Of a stretch of 64,000 nucleotides of DNA, positions 26,248-34,393 are shown one piece after another. The DNA is taken from assembly GCF_028128765.1 (NCBI RefSeq), contig NZ_LBJG01000024.1, positions 558,001 to 622,000 of the forward strand, written 5' to 3'. Origin of the DNA: Bradyrhizobium sp. CCBAU 51627 (lineage in GTDB: Bacteria; Pseudomonadota; Alphaproteobacteria; Rhizobiales; Xanthobacteraceae). The stretch's first letter is position 1. Each line of letters starts with the position of its first letter. The notes beneath the pieces are model-generated. The model worked only from the letters and a program-made list of their open reading frames with translations. It did not search any database and was not told the origin of the DNA. A program made the position numbers and the translations under genes.

Positions 26248-27120
26248 CTACCTGAACCGGGATTCCCAAGGGGCTTCGGGACCAGAATCGCCGTTCCCGT
26301 CATCCAACGCGTCCACTGTGGTGATGACCGTGAGCGAACGCCCGTAGCGCCCAAGGCCAACGACCTCCTCGTAAAGCTCGATATCCGGAAAAGCACCGAA
26401 CCAGTCAGTCGCGTGCGCCTCTTCGTTGAGGCGCTCGGCTCGCAGGATCCGATCCGGGGCTGCGTTGAGTTTATGGGTTTCGGAACGCCGCGGTATTGGA
26501 TCCCCTTTGCGTGGCCATCGTCCCGGTTTAAGGGAGAGAAACTGGTCGGACATAAAGCAGAACTCAATCCGGTGTTCGCGTGACTGGATGATGGCAACGG
26601 CCTCGTCAGTGAGCTGCTGATAACGGATGGCTGTCGCCGTGAGCGACGTCTCGCAGCGCGTCTTGAGATGCTCGATGGCGTCCAGTCCATCGCCGGCCGT
26701 CTCCATCGCCCGCGTGAACAGGCGTGCCGGCATCAGAAGGCCAGCGGCAAAATGATCGGCTTCCAGTTCGTAGCGGTCGTCCGATACAAAGCCACTTCGG
26801 GAAAAATGTTCGGTTGCACCGTTGGGCAGGATCGCATCCATATGGCCGGGCAGGTAGCAGTGCCCGATTTCATGGGCGACGCTGAAGTGCTGGAAGCCCT
26901 TGCTCTCGATGTGGGTCGCATACGCGATGGCGGATTTGCCGTGGGCGTGAATAAACATGCCGGAGACGCCGTCATGGTCCTTCGGCATTGGTATGACGCG
27001 GATACCCTGGCTCTTGGCGAGCGCGATGGGCTTGACGGGCAGCTTGTCGATCTTGAACTGGTCGCGCAGCAGCTTCTCGGCGAAGGCGGTGGCGAAATCG
27101 TATGGCCCCCGCCGTCCCAT
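26248..27120 (-). CDS. ImmA/IrrE family metallopeptidase
   Basis: A 290-residue protein with the zinc-binding motif VAHEIGH (His83, Glu84, His87) and an ExxD-type third-ligand region (YELEADHFAAGLLMP). The family cleaves regulators such as ImmR. It overlaps the upstream XRE gene by 1 bp, forming the usual XRE-ImmA regulatory pair. Its downstream neighbour is ietA, so the pair may control ietAS or act as a toxin-antitoxin module of its own. Confidence 0.92.
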   Translation of the reverse strand: MGRRGPYDFATAFAEKLLRDQFKIDKLPVKPIALAKSQGIRVIPMPKDHDGVSGMFIHAHGKSAIAYATHIESKGFQHFSVAHEIGHCYLPGHMDAILPNGATEHFSRSGFVSDDRYELEADHFAAGLLMPARLFTRAMETAGDGLDAIEHLKTRCETSLTATAIRYQQLTDEAVAIIQSREHRIEFCFMSDQFLSLKPGRWPRKGDPIPRRSETHKLNAAPDRILRAERLNEEAHATDWFGAFPDIELYEEVVGLGRYGRSLTVITTVDALDDGNGDSGPEAPWESRFR

Positions 27121-27473
27121 TAGCTTTCGTCCTCGGTAGGGAACGCCAGTGATCGAATGATTTGGCTGGCGAGGTCGCGGTTCTTTTTGTTGAGCCGCTG
27201 GACGTCACGATAAAGCGGATCACTCGGTGCCGCATATCCTTCCGGATCATCGGACCGCCCGAGAAGATAGTCGGTGGTGACGCCAAGCGCATCGGCAAGG
27301 CGGCGGAGATTGTCGAACGACGGCTTCCGGGTGCCGGTCTCGAAATGAGAGATGGCAGAGCCCTGCAGGCCGGAGCGAGTGGCCAGCTGGTCCTGGTTGA
27401 GGCCGCGCAGGTTCCGCGCGGATTTCAGGCGATCCGGGAAAACGGCAGACGGAGCCGGGCTTGACGATGACAT
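27120..27473 (-). CDS. XRE-family transcriptional regulator
   Basis: A 117-residue protein from the ATG at 27473 (MSSSSPAP). The HTH spans about residues 14-68 (LKSARNLRGLNQDQLATRSG), with the DYLLGR tail typical of phage-repressor-like regulators. It forms a 1-bp overlap with the ImmA gene and is divergent from bilA, so it could influence both directions. Confidence 0.93.
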   Translation of the reverse strand: MSSSSPAPSAVFPDRLKSARNLRGLNQDQLATRSGLQGSAISHFETGTRKPSFDNLRRLADALGVTTDYLLGRSDDPEGYAAPSDPLYRDVQRLNKKNRDLASQIIRSLAFPTEDES

Positions 27474-27630
27474 GACGAATACGTATAGTTGATAGTTGAC
27501 GGGATCGTAATGGGCTTTGGGCCCTATTTTTGGACCCATGACTTGACGACTTCGTCATAAACATACGCGACGATATCGGCATATTCAAGCAGAATCGTCG
27601 TGGAAACATCTGAAAACACGAGGTTTTGCT
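27474..27630. promoter_or_regulatory. Divergent intergenic region between the XRE gene and bilA
   Basis: It contains an inverted pair ATGACGAA (27472-27479) and TTCGTCAT (27551-27558) about 70 bp apart, plus a TACGTA palindrome at 27480-27485. These are candidate operator halves for the XRE protein. A TTGACG hexamer lies at 27543-27548 towards bilA. No -10 box could be assigned with confidence. Confidence 0.35.
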
Positions 27631-28146
27631 ATGAATACCCATACCAACCACCAGCATCCGGAGGGCCGGCCTCACGACGAGGCGGTCCATGTCGAGGTCG
27701 AGATCGAGGACCGCGTCGAGGTCTTGGTGATCCCGATCACCGATAACATGGTACTGGTGGAGCTGATCCGCACTCAGCTTGAGCTCGATGCCGACGTGCA
27801 TCTGTTCGAGCGCGACCATGACCAGCCCCTCCATCATCATCCGCAGGGTCGCAAGCACCTGCGGATTGTCGGCCATCGTTGCCACCAGGTGACGCTGGAG
27901 GTGCGTCAAGAGCACCTCGTCAAGCATCACCATTTCCCGCCGTCGACGACGGTGTTCCGTGCTCTCCAGTGGGCGGTCGGAAAGCACGGCTACAACCTTG
28001 ATCCGATGCAAGCCGCCAAGGCCAACTTGATCCTGCCGGGCGCCGATCAGCCGCTGCCTCGCGAGGATGTCCTCGGCAAGTACGTGAAGCATGGTCACTG
28101 CACGCTGGTGGTCGATCTGACGCTGAAGGACTTCACCAATGGCTGA
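27631..28146 (+). CDS. bilA: BilA ubiquitin-like modifier (two Ubl domains)
   Basis: A 171-residue protein that reads as two tandem beta-grasp modules: residues about 20-85 and 95-168. The two halves are separated by a His-rich linker (FERDHDQPLHHHPQGRK). It ends ...FTNG, so a single terminal glycine is available for conjugation. In BilABCD (bacterial ISG15-like) systems BilA is attached to phage tail proteins and blocks assembly. It is followed by bilB with an 8-bp overlap. The identification rests on gene order and on the E1 and JAB motifs of its partners. Confidence 0.8.
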   Translation: MNTHTNHQHPEGRPHDEAVHVEVEIEDRVEVLVIPITDNMVLVELIRTQLELDADVHLFERDHDQPLHHHPQGRKHLRIVGHRCHQVTLEVRQEHLVKHHHFPPSTTVFRALQWAVGKHGYNLDPMQAAKANLILPGADQPLPREDVLGKYVKHGHCTLVVDLTLKDFTNG

Positions 28147-28645
28147 TGAGACCCTCTCGGCCTCGCAGCGTTCGCTGGAAGCGCACCTCAATTCGGTGCG
28201 CTTCCAGTGCGGCATCGAGGAGGGGCGCTGGACCCTCCTTCGCTACGCATTTCCCGTGCTCGATGTTCGGGTGACGGGCTGCGAGCCCCACAGCGGTACA
28301 AAGGCCAGCTTGGAGTTCCAGTTCGTCTGCGACAATTTTCCTGCGCTGGGCCCTTTCGTTCAGCGCTGGGACTTTGCGCGGCAGACACGGCCGCCGGCAC
28401 CCGCCAACGGCACCACATCGCCCGGCGTCGTCGATGCGTTGAAGGACTGGACGCGCGACGGTACCAGCGACCACGGCGGGATTTACCGCGCATGGCAGCG
28501 CTACGCGGCGCTACACAACGGCTGGGCGGCAAAGCGCCCGGACGAAGTTTGGCGGCGCGACCGCCACATCACCTTCATCATGGAGCATCTCTATGGCCTC
28601 GTTTCTGAGCACGCTGCTTGGTTGGCTCGGTCTCGCGCCGCCTAG
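28139..28645 (+). CDS. bilB: BilB E2-like conjugating enzyme
   Basis: A 168-residue protein in the E2 slot of the operon (between Ubl and JAB). The N-terminal alpha/beta region (residues about 10-80, with FPVLDVRV and FVCDNFPALGPFVQRWDF) fits an E2-like fold. Its only cysteines are 24, 48 and 64; none sits after the proline-rich segment where the catalytic Cys of classical E2s is found, so which one acts is unclear. Identity is inferred mainly from its position. Confidence 0.7.
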   Translation: MADETLSASQRSLEAHLNSVRFQCGIEEGRWTLLRYAFPVLDVRVTGCEPHSGTKASLEFQFVCDNFPALGPFVQRWDFARQTRPPAPANGTTSPGVVDALKDWTRDGTSDHGGIYRAWQRYAALHNGWAAKRPDEVWRRDRHITFIMEHLYGLVSEHAAWLARSRAA

Positions 28646-29111
28646 GCTGCGCTGCCGCGCCTCGATCTGGAACGATGGCGTGCAGCAGCTCGCGCGGCGC
28701 ACGCTCGGTGCAAGGCGCGAGAGCGGCGCTTATCTCCTCGGCACGCATCGGCCGGATGGCAGCCGGGACGTTCTCGACTTCATCTATTACGACGACGTCG
28801 ATCCGGAAGCGCTCAGCACCGGCATCGTGACGATCCGCGAGACCGCGTTGCCGCGCTTATGGGAGATTTGCCGTGCGCGCGGCTACGGGGTTGTCGCCGA
28901 CGTTCACGTGCATCCCGGCGGTTTTGGCCAGAGTGAATCCGATATGGCCAACCCCGTCATGCCGCGCGCGGGGCACATCGCGTTGATCCTTCCTCACTTC
29001 GCCCGCAACAATCCGCAGCCAGGCTCGATCGGAATGTTCGAGTTTCTCGGCAACGGACAGTGGGTCGAGCATAGCGGCAAGGGCCACAAGTTCTTTCGTC
29101 TGGGAGGTTAG
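28593..29111 (+). CDS. bilC: BilC JAB/JAMM deubiquitinase-like protease
   Basis: A 172-residue JAMM metalloprotease. The motif is complete: Glu43 (RRESGAYLLG), HVHP (His105, His107), Ser114 and Asp117 (HxHPx5SxxD). In BilABCD it would process BilA or remove it from targets. The start at 28593 (MASFLS) overlaps bilB by 53 bp. Confidence 0.9.
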   Translation: MASFLSTLLGWLGLAPPRLRCRASIWNDGVQQLARRTLGARRESGAYLLGTHRPDGSRDVLDFIYYDDVDPEALSTGIVTIRETALPRLWEICRARGYGVVADVHVHPGGFGQSESDMANPVMPRAGHIALILPHFARNNPQPGSIGMFEFLGNGQWVEHSGKGHKFFRLGG

Positions 29112-29113
29112 CG

Positions 29114-30466
29114 ATGACGAAGTTTTGGAAGCGCTCGCGCGTCACGAAGGCGCTGACGGACGGCGGGCGAGCTGGGTCCTTCGAGGAAGCGGAGGCACGG
29201 CTGAACAAGGTGCGCGTGGATGTCGTGCTCGGCGATGACCAATTGGCCACCGCCGCCGGGCAAGCCGCGGCATTGACCGCTGTCGCGACGGCCCGTAAGT
29301 GTTTCGGTCGGGTGACGCTGGTGATGGCTGGCGACGCGCCTCTGATCACCATCTTGCCGATCGGTGAGACGGTCAAGGCGGCGGCACGGCGCCTTGGCGC
29401 CCGGGTCGACACGCATGCGAGCAAGCTGGCGACGCACACGATCCGCATCGGAAATACCCCGGCTGGTGCCAGATGGAATGTCCGGTGCTGGTGGGATCGC
29501 TGGTTGGCCGGGACGCGCGCGTTCGATGACGACAGGATCGGGGACAGCCGTCTATCGGTGTCGGGCGTGTTCGCTGGCGCGGTTGCCGTGCGACAGGTCT
29601 TTGCCTGTGTTCTGGCAGGACGTGACATCCCCGTGCGCGATGCGACGGTTTCGCTATGGACCTCCTGGCAGCGGGCGAGCATGGATGAGATCGGACCCGA
29701 GCGCTTCGATGTTCCCGACAAGCTCTGGTTACTCGGTCTCGGCCATCTTGGCCAAGCCTTCGTATGGACGCTCTGCTTCCTGCGCGGGGAGGGCGAGCGC
29801 CTTGTTGTGCTTCAGGACAATCAGAAGATCAGCGAAGAGAACGAAGCAACGAGCTTGCTGGTGCTTCCCGGTGATGAACAGCTTGGTGAGAAGAAGGTGC
29901 GCGTCGCCGACGTCTGGCTCAAGCAGGCTGGCTGGGAAACGAGCTTGATCGAACGCCGCCATGTCGGTGATGTCGCCCTCGGCGACGATGATCCGCCCAT
30001 TCTGCTTTCGGGCCTCGACCGGCTGAAGCCGCGGCTGGTGCTGGCCAAGCATGGTTTCCCGTTCATGATTGACGCCGGCATCGGGCATGGGGCCGGCGAC
30101 TTCGAGGGTATTCAAATGCGCACCATCGTGAACGGGAAGCCGCCCGCGGGTCTCTGGAGCGAGCCCGCCAAGGCGGAGGAGATCGAGGACGGGACGAAGG
30201 GTCTCTTGGATCGGCCGGCCTATCTGGAGCTCGAGCAGCATGTCGGCGAATGCGGCAAAGTGAGCTTCGCCGAGGCGAGCGTAGCCGTCCCATTTGTCGG
30301 CGCGGCCACCGGCGCGATCGTCATCGGTCAGGCGATCCGACTTGCAACGCTGGAGCCGGCCCCAGTCTTCCTTCAGATGGAGCTCGGCGCGCCGGACATG
30401 GCAACGTTGGGGGGGCTCACCGAGGCGCCGCATTCTAATCTAGGAAGCTTTTCGATGCGGCTTTAA
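29114..30466 (+). CDS. bilD: BilD E1-like ThiF-family activating enzyme
   Basis: A 450-residue E1-like enzyme. The Rossmann ATP-binding motif is LWLLGLGHLG (GLGHLG at 208-213), and the probable catalytic Cys380 lies in HVGECGKVSF. The first 190 residues are a second, non-catalytic-looking alpha/beta region. It would adenylate the C-terminus of BilA and pass it to BilB. It follows bilC after 2 bp and closes the four-gene operon. Confidence 0.9.
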   Translation: MTKFWKRSRVTKALTDGGRAGSFEEAEARLNKVRVDVVLGDDQLATAAGQAAALTAVATARKCFGRVTLVMAGDAPLITILPIGETVKAAARRLGARVDTHASKLATHTIRIGNTPAGARWNVRCWWDRWLAGTRAFDDDRIGDSRLSVSGVFAGAVAVRQVFACVLAGRDIPVRDATVSLWTSWQRASMDEIGPERFDVPDKLWLLGLGHLGQAFVWTLCFLRGEGERLVVLQDNQKISEENEATSLLVLPGDEQLGEKKVRVADVWLKQAGWETSLIERRHVGDVALGDDDPPILLSGLDRLKPRLVLAKHGFPFMIDAGIGHGAGDFEGIQMRTIVNGKPPAGLWSEPAKAEEIEDGTKGLLDRPAYLELEQHVGECGKVSFAEASVAVPFVGAATGAIVIGQAIRLATLEPAPVFLQMELGAPDMATLGGLTEAPHSNLGSFSMRL

Positions 30467-30690
30467 GCGAACATCGCTTCGTCTAGACGCGGCGCAGTTC
30501 GACAGCGCTCGGGGAAGCCGGAAGTTCCGGCCACTTCCAGCTTTCAGAACATCGACGATTGCTGCTATGAGACCAATAACGTAAGCACAGCCATGAGCGG
30601 TTGCGGCGCGGGAACTTGCACAGCGCCACCGAAGCGTGATCCAAAGAGCCGCGCTGCTTACCGCGGCGGCTTTGCAGGAGGTTGGGGCGA
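30467..30690. other. Intergenic region after bilD
   Basis: An unremarkable 224-bp gap; a GGAGG ribosome-binding site (30677-30682) serves the NACHT gene. A GGCGGC/GCCGCC-rich stretch may fold, but no terminator with a T-run is evident. Confidence 0.4.
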
Positions 30691-33186
30691 ATGTCGAGGC
30701 CGGGGGGCCAGAACACAATCGAGAAAGGCAATGCCTTTCGTGACTTGGTCGCGTCGATGCTCGAATCGGCGAGCTTTATTGCTGAGACCGAAACGCGCGA
30801 AAACTTCAAAAAAGTCGACGTCCGCTGGCGGCGTGAAGACCTCGATGGGCCTCTCAGATACTTTGTTGAGGCTAAGGATTACGAGGGCACGCTCGGTCTC
30901 GCGGAATGCCGCGAATTCGTTTCCGATTATGGTGCGCTAATTGAAAGCAACGATGCTGATCGCGCCTGGCTCATTTCCAAGGGGCCGATTAGCCCAGATG
31001 GCCGAGCGTTAGTCGACGCAAAGCGTGGCTGTAAGGCGATGACATTCGCCGAGTTTCAGCGTCGCCTGCTCGGGCTCGATAGCTATCTTCACGATCTAAT
31101 CGCGTCGTTCGATGCTGAGCAGATTGCCGATTGGTATATTCCACTACATACCGATGATGACGCTGATCTGGAGAGAGTCGTACGCAAATGGATTGAGGAG
31201 GCTGATGCACTTCCCATAGCCATTGTCGCGGGCTACGGCAAAGGAAAGTCCACATTTGCTCGACACCTAGCGTCTGTCTTGGCTCGTGAGGCTCTAAAGG
31301 AGCCTTCGCTTCGCGTACCGGTGCTTGTCCCGTTGGGTGATATTGTCGATGAGCAATCGCTTGAGGGGCTATTGGGAAAGGTTTTCACGACCCGTCCCGG
31401 TGTGCGCGGCTATAACTTTGGCCTGTTTGAGAAGCTCAACAAGGCTGGTCGGTATGTCGTGATCTTCGACGGTTTCGACGAGATGAAGCATGGGATGACC
31501 CTCGCTCGCTTCGAGGCCAACATCACCGAATTGATGCGACTAGACAAGAATGCAGCAAAAATCATCATTCTTGGTCGCGACACCGCGTTTCAGGATGACT
31601 ATGAATTCAAGTCAATCATTCAAGGACGTCAAATTACTGCAGGCGGACAAGAGATTGCTGCCCGAGGGCGGCGCGCCTTTCGTGAGTTGACCGTCCGGAA
31701 TTTCACCGCGAGCGAGGCTCGGAGGTTCGTCAAAAGTTTTTTTCCAGTTGTCGCGCGTGAGGCCGTGCGCGGATCGGGGAAGCCTGTCGATGAAGCCTGG
31801 ATCGCAACGCGGTTGGCCGAACTACTGAGCGATGCTTTCGACGAGCTACTCAAGCGGCCAGTGCACGCGCAGATGTTGTGCCAGATCGCAACCGATCCGA
31901 GTCAATCGCTTACCGATCTTTCGAAATACCGCTTGTTCGATCGGTTTGTTCACTTCCTTATCGATCGGGAAGTAAACAAGCGTGGTCGAGACCCTCATTT
32001 TTCGCTGGAGGTCCGACGAAACTTCAACCGAGCTCTAGCGTTTTGGTTATGGGAGCAAGGCGGTGTTTCAACGGTTACGCTCGCATCCGTCCCTGCCGAA
32101 ATTTGCCGACAGGCCACATCCGACGTTCGGCACGATTATGATGATACCGCGCTGCGCAAGGAGCTGACTGCCGGCTGTCTCATCGAAAAAGGCGCAACCG
32201 GGACAATTTACTTCGGTCATCGGTCGCTGCAGGAATTTCTTGTTGCCGAACACCTGATCGCAACGGACTTCAATGGAGTGTCGAGCGAGGATAAGAGTGC
32301 CGCGGTGTGGACGCTTGCCCTGATAACGCCCGAGATTGGCAGTTTCATCGTGGAAGCCGCGAATTCCGCGAGCCAAGTGTCCGAAGCCGTATTGATGTGG
32401 TTCGATATTTTGAAGGACCTTCGACGCAGGGGCGTCCCTCGTTCTGGGGTACGTTTCTTGTCGGAATTGTATCCGCTTTTTTCTGAATCTCTCGCGCGTG
32501 CGCATGATCCCTGGTTTATCTGGCTTCGCTACTTTGCCGCAAACAAGGCCGCCGAGTTTGCTCCGAAAACGTCGGCAGCCGCTGAGCAGCTCGCAGCGTC
32601 ATTCCGGTATCTTGCCGGCAACCGAGAGCAGCAGGCCGCTGCGCTAATGCTCTTTGCCGAAGTGTTCGCGCGGCATTCCGATGTGCGTGGGAAGCTAGCC
32701 ACCCAATTCATTGCGAAATGGCTCGATCCCGGTGGACTACGAGCTGCGGTGCAGACAGCACGAGAGATCGGGCGCAACAAGCCGCACTATATTCCAATAG
32801 ACGACAATTTTCCGCTTTGGTGTTTTCTGCATGCAGCCAAAGTGGAAGGGAATCCACTACGTGTGACGATTGATCTCGTTGAATTGAGAAAGCGCGCTGG
32901 TTTCGCAATGCCGATGGGATTTGCTGACGAACAAGACGAAAACGTGCCTGAAGATGCCCGTTATTTCTCCGCGCAAGTACAACCGATCTATCGATCATGG
33001 GGGGTAAGAGAATCTGAGCTGGATAAAATTCGACCGTTCTTTACTGATGAAAAGGTTCGCGGAAGGATTTTGCCGCTTGAAGTCGTGCGGACTGCCCGCG
33101 AGGATTTTGATAAACCAGCAGCCAGCGCCAAGTCGGTCAAGAAGGCGACCTTGAAGTTGAAAAGGCGATCTCCGCCTCACTTGTGA
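30691..33186 (+). CDS. STAND protein: PD-(D/E)xK nuclease-like domain fused to a NACHT NTPase
   Basis: An 831-residue protein from the ATG at 30691 (MSRPGG), preceded by a clear AGGAGG. The N-terminus (residues about 15-125) looks like an Mrr/PD-(D/E)xK nuclease: VDVRW (Asp43) followed by YFVEAK (Glu60, Lys62). The NACHT NTPase has Walker A GYGKGKST (181-188) and Walker B VVIFDGFDE (256-264). The C-terminal half is helical. This architecture is that of bacterial NACHT (bNACHT) anti-phage sensors: recognition by the C-terminus, killing by the N-terminal nuclease. Confidence 0.85.
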   Translation: MSRPGGQNTIEKGNAFRDLVASMLESASFIAETETRENFKKVDVRWRREDLDGPLRYFVEAKDYEGTLGLAECREFVSDYGALIESNDADRAWLISKGPISPDGRALVDAKRGCKAMTFAEFQRRLLGLDSYLHDLIASFDAEQIADWYIPLHTDDDADLERVVRKWIEEADALPIAIVAGYGKGKSTFARHLASVLAREALKEPSLRVPVLVPLGDIVDEQSLEGLLGKVFTTRPGVRGYNFGLFEKLNKAGRYVVIFDGFDEMKHGMTLARFEANITELMRLDKNAAKIIILGRDTAFQDDYEFKSIIQGRQITAGGQEIAARGRRAFRELTVRNFTASEARRFVKSFFPVVAREAVRGSGKPVDEAWIATRLAELLSDAFDELLKRPVHAQMLCQIATDPSQSLTDLSKYRLFDRFVHFLIDREVNKRGRDPHFSLEVRRNFNRALAFWLWEQGGVSTVTLASVPAEICRQATSDVRHDYDDTALRKELTAGCLIEKGATGTIYFGHRSLQEFLVAEHLIATDFNGVSSEDKSAAVWTLALITPEIGSFIVEAANSASQVSEAVLMWFDILKDLRRRGVPRSGVRFLSELYPLFSESLARAHDPWFIWLRYFAANKAAEFAPKTSAAAEQLAASFRYLAGNREQQAAALMLFAEVFARHSDVRGKLATQFIAKWLDPGGLRAAVQTAREIGRNKPHYIPIDDNFPLWCFLHAAKVEGNPLRVTIDLVELRKRAGFAMPMGFADEQDENVPEDARYFSAQVQPIYRSWGVRESELDKIRPFFTDEKVRGRILPLEVVRTAREDFDKPAASAKSVKKATLKLKRRSPPHL

Positions 33187-33345
33187 GGTCGAGGGGCCAA
33201 TTTTGTCGTTGCTGGTTGAAGAATCTGACAAGTTACTCTAGCGGGTCACACCCCGTTCCTGCACGTTGCTTGTGCCGGGGGAGCAAAACTCGCCCAAGCC
33301 ATTGTGACGATTTCGGCTGTCCCCGAGCCTTGAAGCGTGCCGTCT
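33187..33345. other. Intergenic, nothing recognised
   Basis: The gap between the NACHT gene and the end of the PrtN-like gene on the opposite strand; the two genes are convergent. No clear terminator hairpin seen. Confidence 0.4.
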
Positions 33346-33606
33346 TTATCGGCTCATTGTCGCCAGCTCCTTCCTTGCCGCGGCTATCCGTCCGTCGAGG
33401 TAGTTGGCCAGATCCACGAGATAGATGCCTTTCGCGCATTTTTGGCTTGCCTCGATGCGGACCAAGGGAATCGGAATCTCTCCGAGGCTCAGTTTTTGAA
33501 TCAGCTTGTTGGCGCTCAAATGCGTGAAATAGTCTTGGCAGGCCTGCTCGACGGGAATGATCGCCTTGCCTCCGTACTGAGCCATGAGAAGAAAGGTAGT
33601 GTTCAT
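33346..33606 (-). CDS. PrtN-like pyocin activator family protein
   Basis: An 86-residue protein from MNTTFLLMAQYG at 33606; the FLLMAQY...VIPVE-type opening, CQDYF, PLVRIE and YLVDLANYLD are the conserved features of the PrtN family. PrtN activates pyocin genes in Pseudomonas after DNA damage; in other bacteria homologues sit in phage-derived or defence regions. No pyocin genes are visible here, so its target is unknown. Confidence 0.85.
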   Translation of the reverse strand: MNTTFLLMAQYGGKAIIPVEQACQDYFTHLSANKLIQKLSLGEIPIPLVRIEASQKCAKGIYLVDLANYLDGRIAAARKELATMSR

Positions 33607-33870
33607 CCAATGCTCCCGGATCGGCCCTAGGAGTAGAATGGTAGACAAGACCATGCGGCTTGTTCAGGCCCGAACTAGGCCCGGTGCGGTATTCGGCGTC
33701 TTTCGCGCATAATTAGGAGCGCCGCGATCGCCTCCCGGAAGCGGCAAACAGCGGCGAGCGTCTGCCGCCAATCGCTCAGTTACGTAAACTGGTGCAGGAC
33801 GGCTTTTGCGACAGCAATTGGGACCTGGACGTCCGAACTCTGGCGCCGTCGAGCACATTACGATGAGAAA
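33607..33870. other. Intergenic and degraded 5' end of the matrixin-like frame
   Basis: The frame of the next gene stays open upstream to about 33700 and even reads AIGTWTSELWRRRRAHYDEK, but has no ATG, GTG or TTG before the TTG at 33871, which suggests a lost start. Confidence 0.45.
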
Positions 33871-34356
33871 TTGGGCGAGTTTCTCGACACCCGTGTGTCC
33901 CGAAGCAAAACAGACTTTGTGCTGTTTACTCCACCCCAGGTCATTTCGCTCGGTTGCCCACAGTCTGTTCCATTTGTGGTTCGAATTTTAACCCAGGAGA
34001 CCGGCCCTTTCGCACTGGATCAGCCGTTGAACGCGGTATACGCACAGCTGCCGGGACGTACAATACTCCTCAACTTCGCTCACTACCGGTGTTGGGAGCA
34101 TCAATACTTTAAGTTTGTCATCAATCCCGAGACAAGCTGCAGCAATATCGATCTGATATTTACTCAAGGGTTGGGACACGCCGTCGGGTTAGGCCACTTC
34201 AATGAGGCAAACTCCATCATGAACGCGGTCATCCATGTGATGCAGCGGCTCGAGGCGGACATTGATCTGGCCGCCGGTCGGGTCATGCGCTCGGTGCAGG
34301 GGGACAAGCCGGGCGTATTTGAATTCACGCGTGACAATGGCGTTCCCGTTGAGTGA
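33871..34356 (+). pseudogene. Matrixin-like metalloprotease with a degenerate zinc motif
   Basis: A 161-residue frame with only a TTG start. The segment GLGHAVGLGHFNEANSIMN is a matrixin/metzincin zinc site in which the first two residues of HExGHxxGxxH are replaced (QG for HE), while the later histidines and the Met-turn SIMN remain. The lost histidine and glutamate should abolish zinc catalysis. Combined with the missing start, it is most likely a decaying gene or a pseudoenzyme. It lies between PrtN and the caspase operon. Confidence 0.55.
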
Positions 34357-34393
34357 GGCTTTATCGCTTCTACATTGATGGCCCAAAGATGGC

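Noticed and set aside
27247..28215. A 322-codon minus-strand frame across the XRE gene and bilA
   Set aside because: It covers two recognisable genes in other frames and contains no domain of its own.
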